Shown: positions 1 through 4,771 of the stretch, in pieces
Numbering within the stretch: the first letter of the stretch is position 1
Layout: every line of letters begins with the position of its first letter
Assembly (NCBI GenBank): GCA_937919015.1
Contig: CALFPN010000038.1
Span: 1-6,900 of the forward strand
Direction of reading: 5' to 3'
Source: an uncultured Clostridia bacterium
Lineage (GTDB): Bacteria; Bacillota; Clostridia; Lachnospirales; Anaerotignaceae
DNA: 6,900 nucleotides
Notes under the pieces: generated by a model
Databases searched by the model: none
Seen by the model: only the letters and a program-made list of their open reading frames with translations
Told to the model about the DNA's origin: nothing
Program-made: the position numbers and the translations under genes

Positions 1-1
1 T

Positions 2-157
2 CATCTGCATTACTATGAAAGCTATACCTGCAGTGAGATCGGCAATCTGATGAAGATCAGCCCATCTGCGGTATCCATGCGGCTCAGCCGGGCACGAAAT
101 ATGCTCAAAAGCAGACTGGAGGATGAAGATGAAAGACTTGTATCGAAAGACCTTTGA
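2..157 (+). CDS. ECF-type RNA polymerase sigma factor, C-terminal end (5' part outside window)
   Basis: The open frame entering from the left edge encodes about 51 residues ending in a TGA at 155-157. It carries a typical sigma-70 region 4 helix-turn-helix: a YTCSEIGNLMKISPSAVS core followed by MRLSRARNMLK, the pattern with which ECF sigma factors contact the -35 element. Regions 2 and 3 lie upstream of the window. The last 29 nt overlap the start of the next frame (ATG at 129), the usual translational coupling between an ECF sigma gene and its anti-sigma gene. The HTH assignment is strong. The ECF subgroup and the stimulus sensed cannot be read from this fragment. Confidence 0.88.
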   Translation, partial: HLHYYESYTCSEIGNLMKISPSAVSMRLSRARNMLKSRLEDEDERLVSKDL

Positions 158-236
158 TCGAATTGAGATGCAGCCTGCCCATGCGGACGAATTGAGGCAG
201 CTGCTTGCCTCCCGTTGCAAAGAAAAGGAGACTATT
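129..236 (+). pseudogene. N-terminal stub of the cognate anti-sigma factor, fused in frame to the next gene
   Basis: The start is ATG at 129, preceded by GGAGG at 118-122 with a 6-nt spacer. The ATG at 123 is also open but touches the Shine-Dalgarno sequence. The first residues, MKDLYRKTFDRIEM followed by a short helix ending LASRCKEKE, look like the cytoplasmic N-terminus of clostridial membrane anti-sigma factors encoded just after an ECF sigma gene. The expected remainder (sigma-binding helices, one membrane helix, extracellular sensor domain) is missing. After about 36 codons the frame continues without a stop into a phage-type protein starting at 237, which could give a 211-residue chimera ending at 764. 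I infer a rearrangement with its breakpoint between about 210 and 236. The anti-sigma identity rests on position and a short N-terminal resemblance. Confidence 0.6.
225..230 (+). promoter_or_regulatory. Ribosome binding site deciding the start at 237
   Basis: AAGGAG lies 6 nt before the ATG at 237. It supports independent initiation of the phage gene inside the longer frame that begins in the anti-sigma stub. Confidence 0.7.
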
Positions 237-764
237 ATGAAAAATTCTGAAATTGCTGAGAATGCAGTGGAATCCTTTGCCGGAGAAATTATTGCCGACA
301 ACGGCGGATATGAGGGCGAAAACAAAAAGGCCGACATTGCAAAAAACTATATCCGCGAAATGAAAACACAGGGCGCGGCTATGGCGAAGGCTATTGCGGA
401 TGCTGGAAAGGATGTTCCTGCGACAGCAGGGATTTTCGCTAGTGAATGGGACGAATGGACGGCGGACGGCAAAAACGCTCCTGCGAAGTCCCTGTGGCTT
501 TATAAGGGTATCGGCTATCAGGCGCGTGTGGAAACGCAGAAAATCGAAGTATTTGCGCCTGATATTGCCGTAAATAATTATGCTGTTCGCCCTATCCCTG
601 ACGCGCTGGGGGTTTATCCCGCAACGATCAACATGGATGTTTCTATTGGTATGAAGGTGCGTGGCTCTGATGGGATTGTTTATGAATGCTATGCAAACCC
701 TATTACCTCTTTACAGTGGCAACCTGCGGACGTTCCGGCATCTTTCAGGGTGTATGAGGGGTGA
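237..764 (+). CDS. Phage tail-associated protein with C-terminal carbohydrate-binding-like domain
   Basis: A 175-residue protein. Residues 1-80 are a charged helical region of no recognised family. Residues 87-115 (WLYKGIGYQARVETQKIE onward) and especially 127-174 have spaced aromatic and glycine residues, GMKVRGSDGIVYEC with a later W161-Q-P and F170. This resembles the compact CBM5/12-like chitin-binding fold found in many clostridial phage tail and attachment proteins. The likely role is as an accessory particle component that binds host cell-wall glycans. ATG 237 is chosen over the in-frame 129 and 123 because of the good AAGGAG upstream and because residues before it belong to the anti-sigma stub. 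The next gene follows after 6 nt. Domain assignment is by pattern only. Confidence 0.65.
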   Translation: MKNSEIAENAVESFAGEIIADNGGYEGENKKADIAKNYIREMKTQGAAMAKAIADAGKDVPATAGIFASEWDEWTADGKNAPAKSLWLYKGIGYQARVETQKIEVFAPDIAVNNYAVRPIPDALGVYPATINMDVSIGMKVRGSDGIVYECYANPITSLQWQPADVPASFRVYEG

Positions 765-770
765 TGACTT

Positions 771-1928
771 ATGAAAAAAACGGTTGTTACAATCCATGAA
801 AAAACAGAACAAAATTTTGATTCTTTAGGGCTGGGGGCTTTGCTTCCCAGCTCTTGCATTGTAACGGAAGAATTAAACGGTTCTTACGAACTGGAAATGT
901 CACATCCATATGATGAATTTGGAAAATGGAAACGGATTGAGGATGAGAGAATTATTTGTGCATCTACCCCAAAAGGAATCCAGCCTTTCCGCATTTATAG
1001 ATGCAAACCAACAATGAAGGGGCTGACAGTCAATGCAAGACATATTTTTTATGATCTGCTTGATAACGAATGTTCCGCCCTTTCTATAAATGGTACTGCG
1101 TCAAAGGCTCTGACAGCCATTCAGGACTCTTTCGCTGTTGCAATGCCCTTTTCCTTTGATACGGATATTTCGCTTTCTGGAACGATGGAAACGGGTGTAA
1201 TGAACCCCGTTCAGGCGTTATTATCCGATGATGATGAAACAACCAGTTTTGTAAAGGCATACGGCGGCGAATTATCAAGAGACGGTTTCCACGTATCCGT
1301 AAATGCTGCTATCGGGTTAGATCGCGACGTTGCTATTCGGTATGGAAAAAATTTGATTGGTTTGGAAGTGCTGCAAGACATTTCCGATGTTAAAACAAGA
1401 ATCAAATGCTATGGATCAGATGGAACAGTAACGGTGGATAGTCCGTATATCAATAATTATTTATATCCAAAAATCCATTCCCTGATTGATGATGGGAAAA
1501 AGGTTGCGGAATTAAAGGAAGAGGCGCAGGCGTTATTTGATGGAGGCGCGGATATTCCCACAATCAATATCAAAGTTGATTTCATAGAGCTTTCCAAGAC
1601 AGAGGAATATAAAAATTATGCTGTTCTGGAAAAAGTTTTTCTTGGTGATCTGGTAACAGTTATCAATACGAAGATGAATTTCCAGAAAAAAGCAAAGGTT
1701 ATTTCCTACAAATGGGATGCTCTATTGGAAAGATACGATGAGGTCGAACTTGGGGATTTCATCCCGTCACTTGCATCCTCTGTAACATCTGGCGTAAAAA
1801 GCGGTTCCCTTGCGTCCTCTGCGTATATAAGTGCATCCGCAGTAATGACTATGCTGCAAACACATTTGGATGACAAGAATAATCCTCATCAGGTAACTAC
1901 AACACAGGCTGCGGCGGCGGAAGGGTAA
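771..1928 (+). CDS. Tal-type phage tail protein (prophage endopeptidase tail / minor structural protein family)
   Basis: A 385-residue protein. Residues about 20-330 match the look of the Prophage_tail family (Tal; 'phage minor structural protein, N-terminal region'): an early SCIVTEELNGSYELEMSHP segment, a PFRIYRCKPTMKGLTVNARH segment, and a late GDLVTVINTKMNFQKKAKVI followed by a WDALLERYDEVELGD segment. Such proteins form the tail tip below the distal tail ring and often carry wall-degrading or receptor-binding C-terminal extensions. Here the C-terminus is short: an Ala/Ser-rich linker (about 338-360), then NPHQVT at 371-376, a motif typical of the start of tail-fibre segments, and a stop nine codons later. 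The GAGGGG at 756-761 serves the ATG at 771. No peptidase active site is evident. Confidence 0.82.
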   Translation: MKKTVVTIHEKTEQNFDSLGLGALLPSSCIVTEELNGSYELEMSHPYDEFGKWKRIEDERIICASTPKGIQPFRIYRCKPTMKGLTVNARHIFYDLLDNECSALSINGTASKALTAIQDSFAVAMPFSFDTDISLSGTMETGVMNPVQALLSDDDETTSFVKAYGGELSRDGFHVSVNAAIGLDRDVAIRYGKNLIGLEVLQDISDVKTRIKCYGSDGTVTVDSPYINNYLYPKIHSLIDDGKKVAELKEEAQALFDGGADIPTINIKVDFIELSKTEEYKNYAVLEKVFLGDLVTVINTKMNFQKKAKVISYKWDALLERYDEVELGDFIPSLASSVTSGVKSGSLASSAYISASAVMTMLQTHLDDKNNPHQVTTTQAAAAEG

Positions 1929-1937
1929 GGTGATTCT

Positions 1938-2219
1938 ATGTATGTAGATGCGGATACAATTATTAGATTTGCTGTGCTGATTGCGGCATTTTCTACAATC
2001 GGAGCTTTGTTTTATAAGAGTTTCAAATGGGTAGATATGCAAAAACAGCAGGAGGCGGAAATAGCAGCAATCAAAAAAGAACAGTGCATGATCTGTTTCT
2101 GTATGTTGGCAACCTTGGATGGCTTAAAGCAGTTAGGGGCAAACGGTAACGTATCGGAAGCCTACCAGAAGTTAGAAAAACATCTGAACAAAGCAGCCCA
2201 TGAGTGGGAAGAAGGTTGA
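1938..2219 (+). CDS. Small phage membrane protein with one N-terminal helix and coiled-coil-like tail
   Basis: 93 residues. A hydrophobic segment at 7-26 (IIRFAVLIAAFSTIGALFYK) is followed by a charged, probably helical stretch (KQQEAEIAAIKKEQ, 35-49). The C-terminal part contains CMLATLDGLKQLGANGNVSEA and ends KLEKHLNKAAHEWEEG. The pattern recalls a family frequent in Clostridia prophages directly upstream of holin and amidase genes. Members are sometimes labelled as transporter permeases, which the single helix and phage setting do not support. It probably works in the lysis module as a holin accessory. The start follows the previous stop by 9 nt, with TAAGGTG overlapping that stop as ribosome binding site. 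The function is inferred from context. Confidence 0.72.
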   Translation: MYVDADTIIRFAVLIAAFSTIGALFYKSFKWVDMQKQQEAEIAAIKKEQCMICFCMLATLDGLKQLGANGNVSEAYQKLEKHLNKAAHEWEEG

Positions 2220-2223
2220 TGCT

Positions 2224-2517
2224 ATGGCAAGAAAAATGGAAACCAGCAAGAAACTGGTCTACATATCCGATTTTGTGATGATTTGCCTTTGTGCTGCGTG
2301 CATTATTGGCGTATTTTGCACTGATAAAGATATAACATCTTTGGCACAGGTTACGATTGCGTCAATCACAGAATGCGGCGTTGCAAACGGGTTCTATTAC
2401 TGGAAATCTAAAAACGAAAACAGATATAAATACGTTATCAAGTTGATAAGGGAATGGGCAGAAAAATACGGCATTGATGCCGTTATTCGTATTGCCGATA
2501 TTGTATTGAAAGAATGA
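2224..2517 (+). CDS. Small phage membrane protein with two predicted membrane helices
   Basis: 97 residues from ATG 2224, served by GAAGG at 2211-2215 with an 8-nt spacer. The upstream in-frame ATG at 2200 lies inside the preceding gene and lacks a good ribosome binding site. Hydrophobic segments at about 11-32 (LVYISDFVMICLCAACIIGVF) and 37-60, the latter ending NGFYYWKSKNENRYKY, are followed by an amphipathic tail (about 68-97). The 'Gly-x-x-x-x-Phe-Tyr-Tyr then Lys/Asn-rich' end of helix 2 recalls small proteins encoded beside holins in clostridial prophages. A holin or holin-partner role is possible but not shown. It follows the preceding stop by only 4 nt. Confidence 0.7.
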   Translation: MARKMETSKKLVYISDFVMICLCAACIIGVFCTDKDITSLAQVTIASITECGVANGFYYWKSKNENRYKYVIKLIREWAEKYGIDAVIRIADIVLKE

Positions 2518-2530
2518 ACGGAGGAAAAAT

Positions 2531-2731
2531 ATGAAAGAAGAATATAAAATCACAATCCAGAATCTGCTTACCGTAAAATCCATTGTAACAATCATTCTGA
2601 CTGTTATTTTCTCCTATCTGTCTGTAATTGGTACGATCAGCGGGGAACAGTTTTTAACAATCTTCTCCGTTGTTGTTGCCTTTTATTTCGGTTATCAGAA
2701 GGGTAAGAAAGTCGGTGGTTCTGATGAGTAA
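2531..2731 (+). CDS. Holin-like phage membrane protein
   Basis: 66 residues with a strong GGAGG at 2520-2524 and a 6-nt spacer. Two hydrophobic segments (about 17-35, VKSIVTIILTVIFSYLSVIG, and 40-54, FLTIFSVVVAFYFGY) are joined by a short TISGEQ turn. The protein ends with a short, mostly basic then acidic tail (QKGKKVGGSDE). Size, topology, charged tail and position immediately before the wall hydrolase fit a small two-helix holin that would release the endolysin across the membrane. Its last 8 nt overlap the hydrolase gene, so the two are translationally coupled. This is the best holin candidate of the three small membrane proteins. Confidence 0.75.
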   Translation: MKEEYKITIQNLLTVKSIVTIILTVIFSYLSVIGTISGEQFLTIFSVVVAFYFGYQKGKKVGGSDE

Positions 2732-3362
2732 AAAAATGACTGGCATCGAACTTGTAAAGTTTTGTAGAACTAAAATTGGCACTGCGTATGTATATGGCAT
2801 GAAGGGAACTGTCATGACTGCGGCAAATTTCAGTTATTTACAGGGGAAATACCCTAAATTTGTCCCTCATAGTGACAGAAAGAAAATTGGAAGGGTGTGC
2901 GTTGACTGTTCCGGCTTGATTGGCTGGGCTTGTGGCATACACACGAACTCGGCAGGGTGGCACGCAAGGGCGATAAAAGAAAAAGAGGTATATTCTATTA
3001 CCAGTATCAAAAAAGCCCCTGTTGGCGCACTGGTATGGCATGATGGGCACATTGGCGTATACACCGGAATTAAAAACGGGATTCCGCATTATATTGCTGC
3101 GGACGGCAGCGCATACGGCGTGCGCGAAGTCCCTATTAGCAAAAATAATTTTACCCATTGGATGCTTGTAAGAAGCGTATTTGATTACAAGGAGGAAAAC
3201 GAAGTGGTAACAAAAGAAAAAATTAAAATTTTTGGCAAGGAAATTGAATGCGAATTGATCCGAAAAGACGGCAAGGTATACCCCTATATCAGAGATTTCA
3301 GAGAAAAAGTTGGTTTGAAGATCAGCAACGAGGGCAAAATGCCTGTTGTTGAAAAAGAATAA
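2724..3362 (+). CDS. NlpC/P60-type cell-wall hydrolase (endolysin) with C-terminal stalk-like domain
   Basis: 212 residues. The N-terminal domain (about 5-150) is a papain-like NlpC/P60 peptidase. Catalytic Cys62 sits in VDCSGLIGW and catalytic His109 in WHDGHIGVYTG, with a third polar residue probably in the PHYIAADG segment (His122 or Asp127). Such enzymes cleave peptide bonds in peptidoglycan stem peptides. The C-terminal part (about 163-210), with IKIFGKEIECELIRKDGKVYPYIRD spread over 167-191 and ending GLKISNEGKMPVV, resembles the copper-amine-oxidase-N-like stalk domain of clostridial cell-wall proteins. ATG 2724 is chosen because it overlaps the holin-like gene end (ATGAGTAA) and starts right before the domain. 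The in-frame ATG at 2670 lies deep inside the holin-like gene. No signal peptide, consistent with holin-dependent release. A terminator follows directly. Confidence 0.87.
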   Translation: MSKKMTGIELVKFCRTKIGTAYVYGMKGTVMTAANFSYLQGKYPKFVPHSDRKKIGRVCVDCSGLIGWACGIHTNSAGWHARAIKEKEVYSITSIKKAPVGALVWHDGHIGVYTGIKNGIPHYIAADGSAYGVREVPISKNNFTHWMLVRSVFDYKEENEVVTKEKIKIFGKEIECELIRKDGKVYPYIRDFREKVGLKISNEGKMPVVEKE

Positions 3363-3394
3363 TTACCATTTTCCTGATGTCGCGAAAATGGTAA
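3363..3394 (+). repeat. Perfect 11-bp inverted repeat after the hydrolase gene
   Basis: TTACCATTTTC at 3363-3373 pairs exactly with GAAAATGGTAA at 3384-3394, leaving a 10-nt loop. It starts right after the stop codon and abuts a second, GC-rich hairpin. It may stabilise the 3' end of the phage transcript or assist termination. Confidence 0.7.
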
Positions 3395-3425
3395 AGCCCC
3401 TCAAATGAGGGGCTATTCTTTTATT
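3395..3425. terminator. Rho-independent terminator shared by two convergent genes
   Basis: AGCCCCTC at 3395-3402 pairs with GAGGGGCT at 3407-3414 around an AAAT loop, followed on the plus strand by the T-rich ATTCTTTTATTTT. On the minus strand the same stem is followed by TTTACC, so it can also end the convergent small gene, whose stop codon lies at 3421-3423. Confidence 0.88.
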
Positions 3426-3666
3426 TTGTCACCAATTCAATTCCAAGTCCGGCGGTATATTTCGCGCCTGCCTCAAATCCTTTTTCTTCTGTTTTCGAAA
3501 TCAAATCCATTAACATTTCTTCCGCAGTAAAATAATCCTCCGCGGATAACTTTTGTTTTAAGAAGTCCTTAAAATCTTCCATTTCGTTGCCTCCTGTCAT
3601 TAGTTCTCGACATTCAGTGTCGCGGTCATGACAATAGCTGCGGTACATTCCTCTGATTTTAGACAT
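3421..3666 (-). CDS. Small hypothetical protein, convergent with the lysis genes
   Basis: 81 residues, not assigned to a named family. The ATG (complement of 3664-3666) has a strong AGGAGG with an 8-nt spacer. The first 28 residues are basic and Cys/Arg-rich (MSKIRGMYRSYCHDRDTECR). The rest is an acidic, probably helical domain: MEDFKDFLKQKLSAEDYF, then MLMDLISKTEEKGFEAGAKY. An internal Met29 has its own AGGAGG (complement of 3590-3595), so a 53-residue form may also be made. No signal peptide or membrane helix. The tail-end position and opposite orientation fit a prophage accessory or lysogeny-expressed gene. A small domain of the clostridial type ending in a 'GF..GA' helix is a loose resemblance only. 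Confidence 0.68.
   Translation of the reverse strand: MSKIRGMYRSYCHDRDTECRELMTGGNEMEDFKDFLKQKLSAEDYFTAEEMLMDLISKTEEKGFEAGAKYTAGLGIELVTK
3590..3595 (-). promoter_or_regulatory. Internal ribosome binding site before Met29 of the small minus-strand gene
   Basis: On the minus strand AGGAGG precedes an in-frame ATG (complement of 3580-3582) by 7 nt. Together with the equally good site before the first ATG it implies alternative initiation or a mis-set start. Confidence 0.55.
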
Positions 3667-3793
3667 AACTTTAACCTCCTGTTTTATAAATTTGGTATGT
3701 TGCAGCAGATCACAACAAAGAATCCGTTTTATTTATTACACCCCAGCACGGGAGTGTTCACACATTATTAAGAAAATTTTTCGGAAATTTTGT

Positions 3794-3822
3794 TTTATTC
3801 CATTATGTTGCTATGGTATAAT
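3794..3822 (+). promoter_or_regulatory. Extended -10 sigma-A promoter for the yqhQ-prmC-prfA operon
   Basis: A perfect TATAAT at 3817-3822 is preceded by TGG (3814-3816), giving an extended -10. A weak TTTATT at 3794-3799 sits 17 nt upstream as -35. Transcription would begin near 3829, giving a leader of roughly 20 nt before the TTG start. Confidence 0.72.
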
Positions 3823-3834
3823 ATCCTGATTAAA

Positions 3835-3838
3835 GGAG
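3835..3838 (+). promoter_or_regulatory. Ribosome binding site selecting the TTG start at 3848
   Basis: The GGAG of AAAGGAG ends 9 nt before TTG 3848. It touches the alternative TTG at 3839, leaving no spacer there, so the later start is preferred. Confidence 0.65.
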
Positions 3839-3847
3839 TTGATAATA

Positions 3848-4771
3848 TTGTCAGGAAATAAACAACAGACAAATAATATAGGCGGTCAGGCGGTCATTGA
3901 GGGCGTCATGATGCGCGGGAAAAAAATATATGCACTGGCGGTAAGAAACCCTGAAGGGGAAATTGTGGTAGAAAAGAAACCTGTCATCAGTATGAATAAA
4001 GGGCTGTTCAAGCTGCCCATTTTCAGAGGGATGGCGGCTTTTGTAGATTCTTTGGTGAATGGTACAAAGATTCTGATGCGCTCTGCGGAAATTGCAGGGG
4101 AAGGCTGGGAGGATGAGGAGCTTTCTCCCTTCGAACAGTGGCTGATGGATAAATTCGGAGACAAGGTCACAGATATTCTGATTTATTTCAGTGTGTTTGT
4201 TTCTCTGGTTCTGGGTATGGCTCTGTTTTTCGTGCTGCCCGTTGCCATTGGGAATCTGTTCAAATCCTTTATCCCTTCCTGGGGATTGGGTGTGGTGGAA
4301 GGTCTCATTCGTATCGGTATCTTTCTGGGATATCTGTGGCTGATTTCCAAAATGAAGGAGATCCAGCGTGTGTTCCAGTATCATGGTGCGGAGCATAAGA
4401 CCATCGCCTGTTTGGAAAGCGGCAAGGAGCTGACAGTGGAAAATGTGCGCCCCTGCACAAGACTGCATAAACGCTGCGGCACCAGCTTTCTGCTGTTTGT
4501 TATGCTGATTTCCATGGTGGTATTTTTCTTTGTCAGAACGGATGTATTTGTCATTCGTTTGATTACCCGTATCTGTCTGGTGCCTTTTATTGCCGGCATT
4601 TCCTATGAAGTGCTGCGCTGGGCCGGCAGATCCGAAAATATCATTGTAAGAGTGCTGAGTGCGCCCGGTCTGGCTCTGCAGAAGCTGACCACATCCGAGC
4701 CCGATGACAGCCAGATCGAATGTGCCATTGCGGCCATGAAAGGGGTTCTGGAAGATGAGCCTGAAGAATAA
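3848..4771 (+). CDS. yqhQ: DUF1385 family membrane protein (YqhQ-like)
   Basis: 307 residues from TTG 3848. The N-terminus carries the family hallmark IGGQAVIEGVMMRG (11-24), then an IFRGMAAFVDSLVNGTKIL segment (58-76). Four hydrophobic helices follow at about 109-134, 146-166, 212-229 and 233-254. Between helices 2 and 3 are the conserved YHGAEHKTI (178-186) and a Cys/His-bearing region, RPCTRLHKRCGTSF (201-214). The C-terminal SEPDDSQIECAIAAM (283-297) is also family-typical. The biochemical role is not known to me. The His/Cys/Glu residues could bind metal, which is inference. In Firmicutes this gene commonly sits beside rpmE, prmC and prfA, matching the neighbours on its right. Its end overlaps prmC by 17 nt. 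Confidence 0.88.
   Translation: MSGNKQQTNNIGGQAVIEGVMMRGKKIYALAVRNPEGEIVVEKKPVISMNKGLFKLPIFRGMAAFVDSLVNGTKILMRSAEIAGEGWEDEELSPFEQWLMDKFGDKVTDILIYFSVFVSLVLGMALFFVLPVAIGNLFKSFIPSWGLGVVEGLIRIGIFLGYLWLISKMKEIQRVFQYHGAEHKTIACLESGKELTVENVRPCTRLHKRCGTSFLLFVMLISMVVFFFVRTDVFVIRLITRICLVPFIAGISYEVLRWAGRSENIIVRVLSAPGLALQKLTTSEPDDSQIECAIAAMKGVLEDEPEE

Larger units (their letters stand above)
230..3666. mobile_element. Prophage remnant: tail-tip, holin and lysis end
   Basis: The block groups a carbohydrate-binding-like protein, a Tal-type tail protein, small membrane proteins including a holin-like one, an NlpC/P60 hydrolase, a terminator and one convergent small gene. This is the order found near one end of siphovirus-type prophages of Firmicutes. 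Head, portal, terminase, tape-measure, distal-tail, integrase and repressor genes are not present. The left edge abuts a truncated host anti-sigma gene, and the right edge lies somewhere between the small minus-strand gene and the promoter at about 3794. No convincing direct repeats (att sites) were found. The exact boundaries are inferred. Confidence 0.7.
3667..3838. other. AT-rich intergenic region between the phage block and the housekeeping operon
   Basis: No gene is evident. It holds the upstream side of the minus-strand gene (AGGAGG at the left end, a TATAAA-like stretch at about 3684-3690 on the minus strand without a clear -35) and the plus-strand promoter of the DUF1385 gene at the right end. 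A weak AT inverted repeat, AAAATTT (3773-3779) with AAATTTT (3785-3791), lies just before that promoter. The right attachment site of the prophage, if one survives, should lie here. Confidence 0.5.

Noticed and set aside
2200..2223. Upstream ATG 2200 for the second small membrane protein
   Set aside because: No good ribosome binding site. ATG 2224 has GAAGG at proper spacing.
2670..2723. Longer N-terminus for the hydrolase from ATG 2670
   Set aside because: It would overlap most of the second helix of the holin-like gene, lacks a ribosome binding site, and adds residues outside the NlpC/P60 domain.
204..3597. Possible att direct repeat: TTGCCTCC near 204-211 and again at 3587-3594
   Set aside because: Only 8 identical bases, and the right copy is simply the complement of an AGGAGG ribosome binding site. 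Other shared words (GTTGCA, CAAAGAA) are also too short to distinguish from chance.
3839..3847. TTG 3839 as start of the DUF1385 gene
   Set aside because: The AAAGGAG directly touches it with no spacer. TTG 3848 has a 9-nt spacer.
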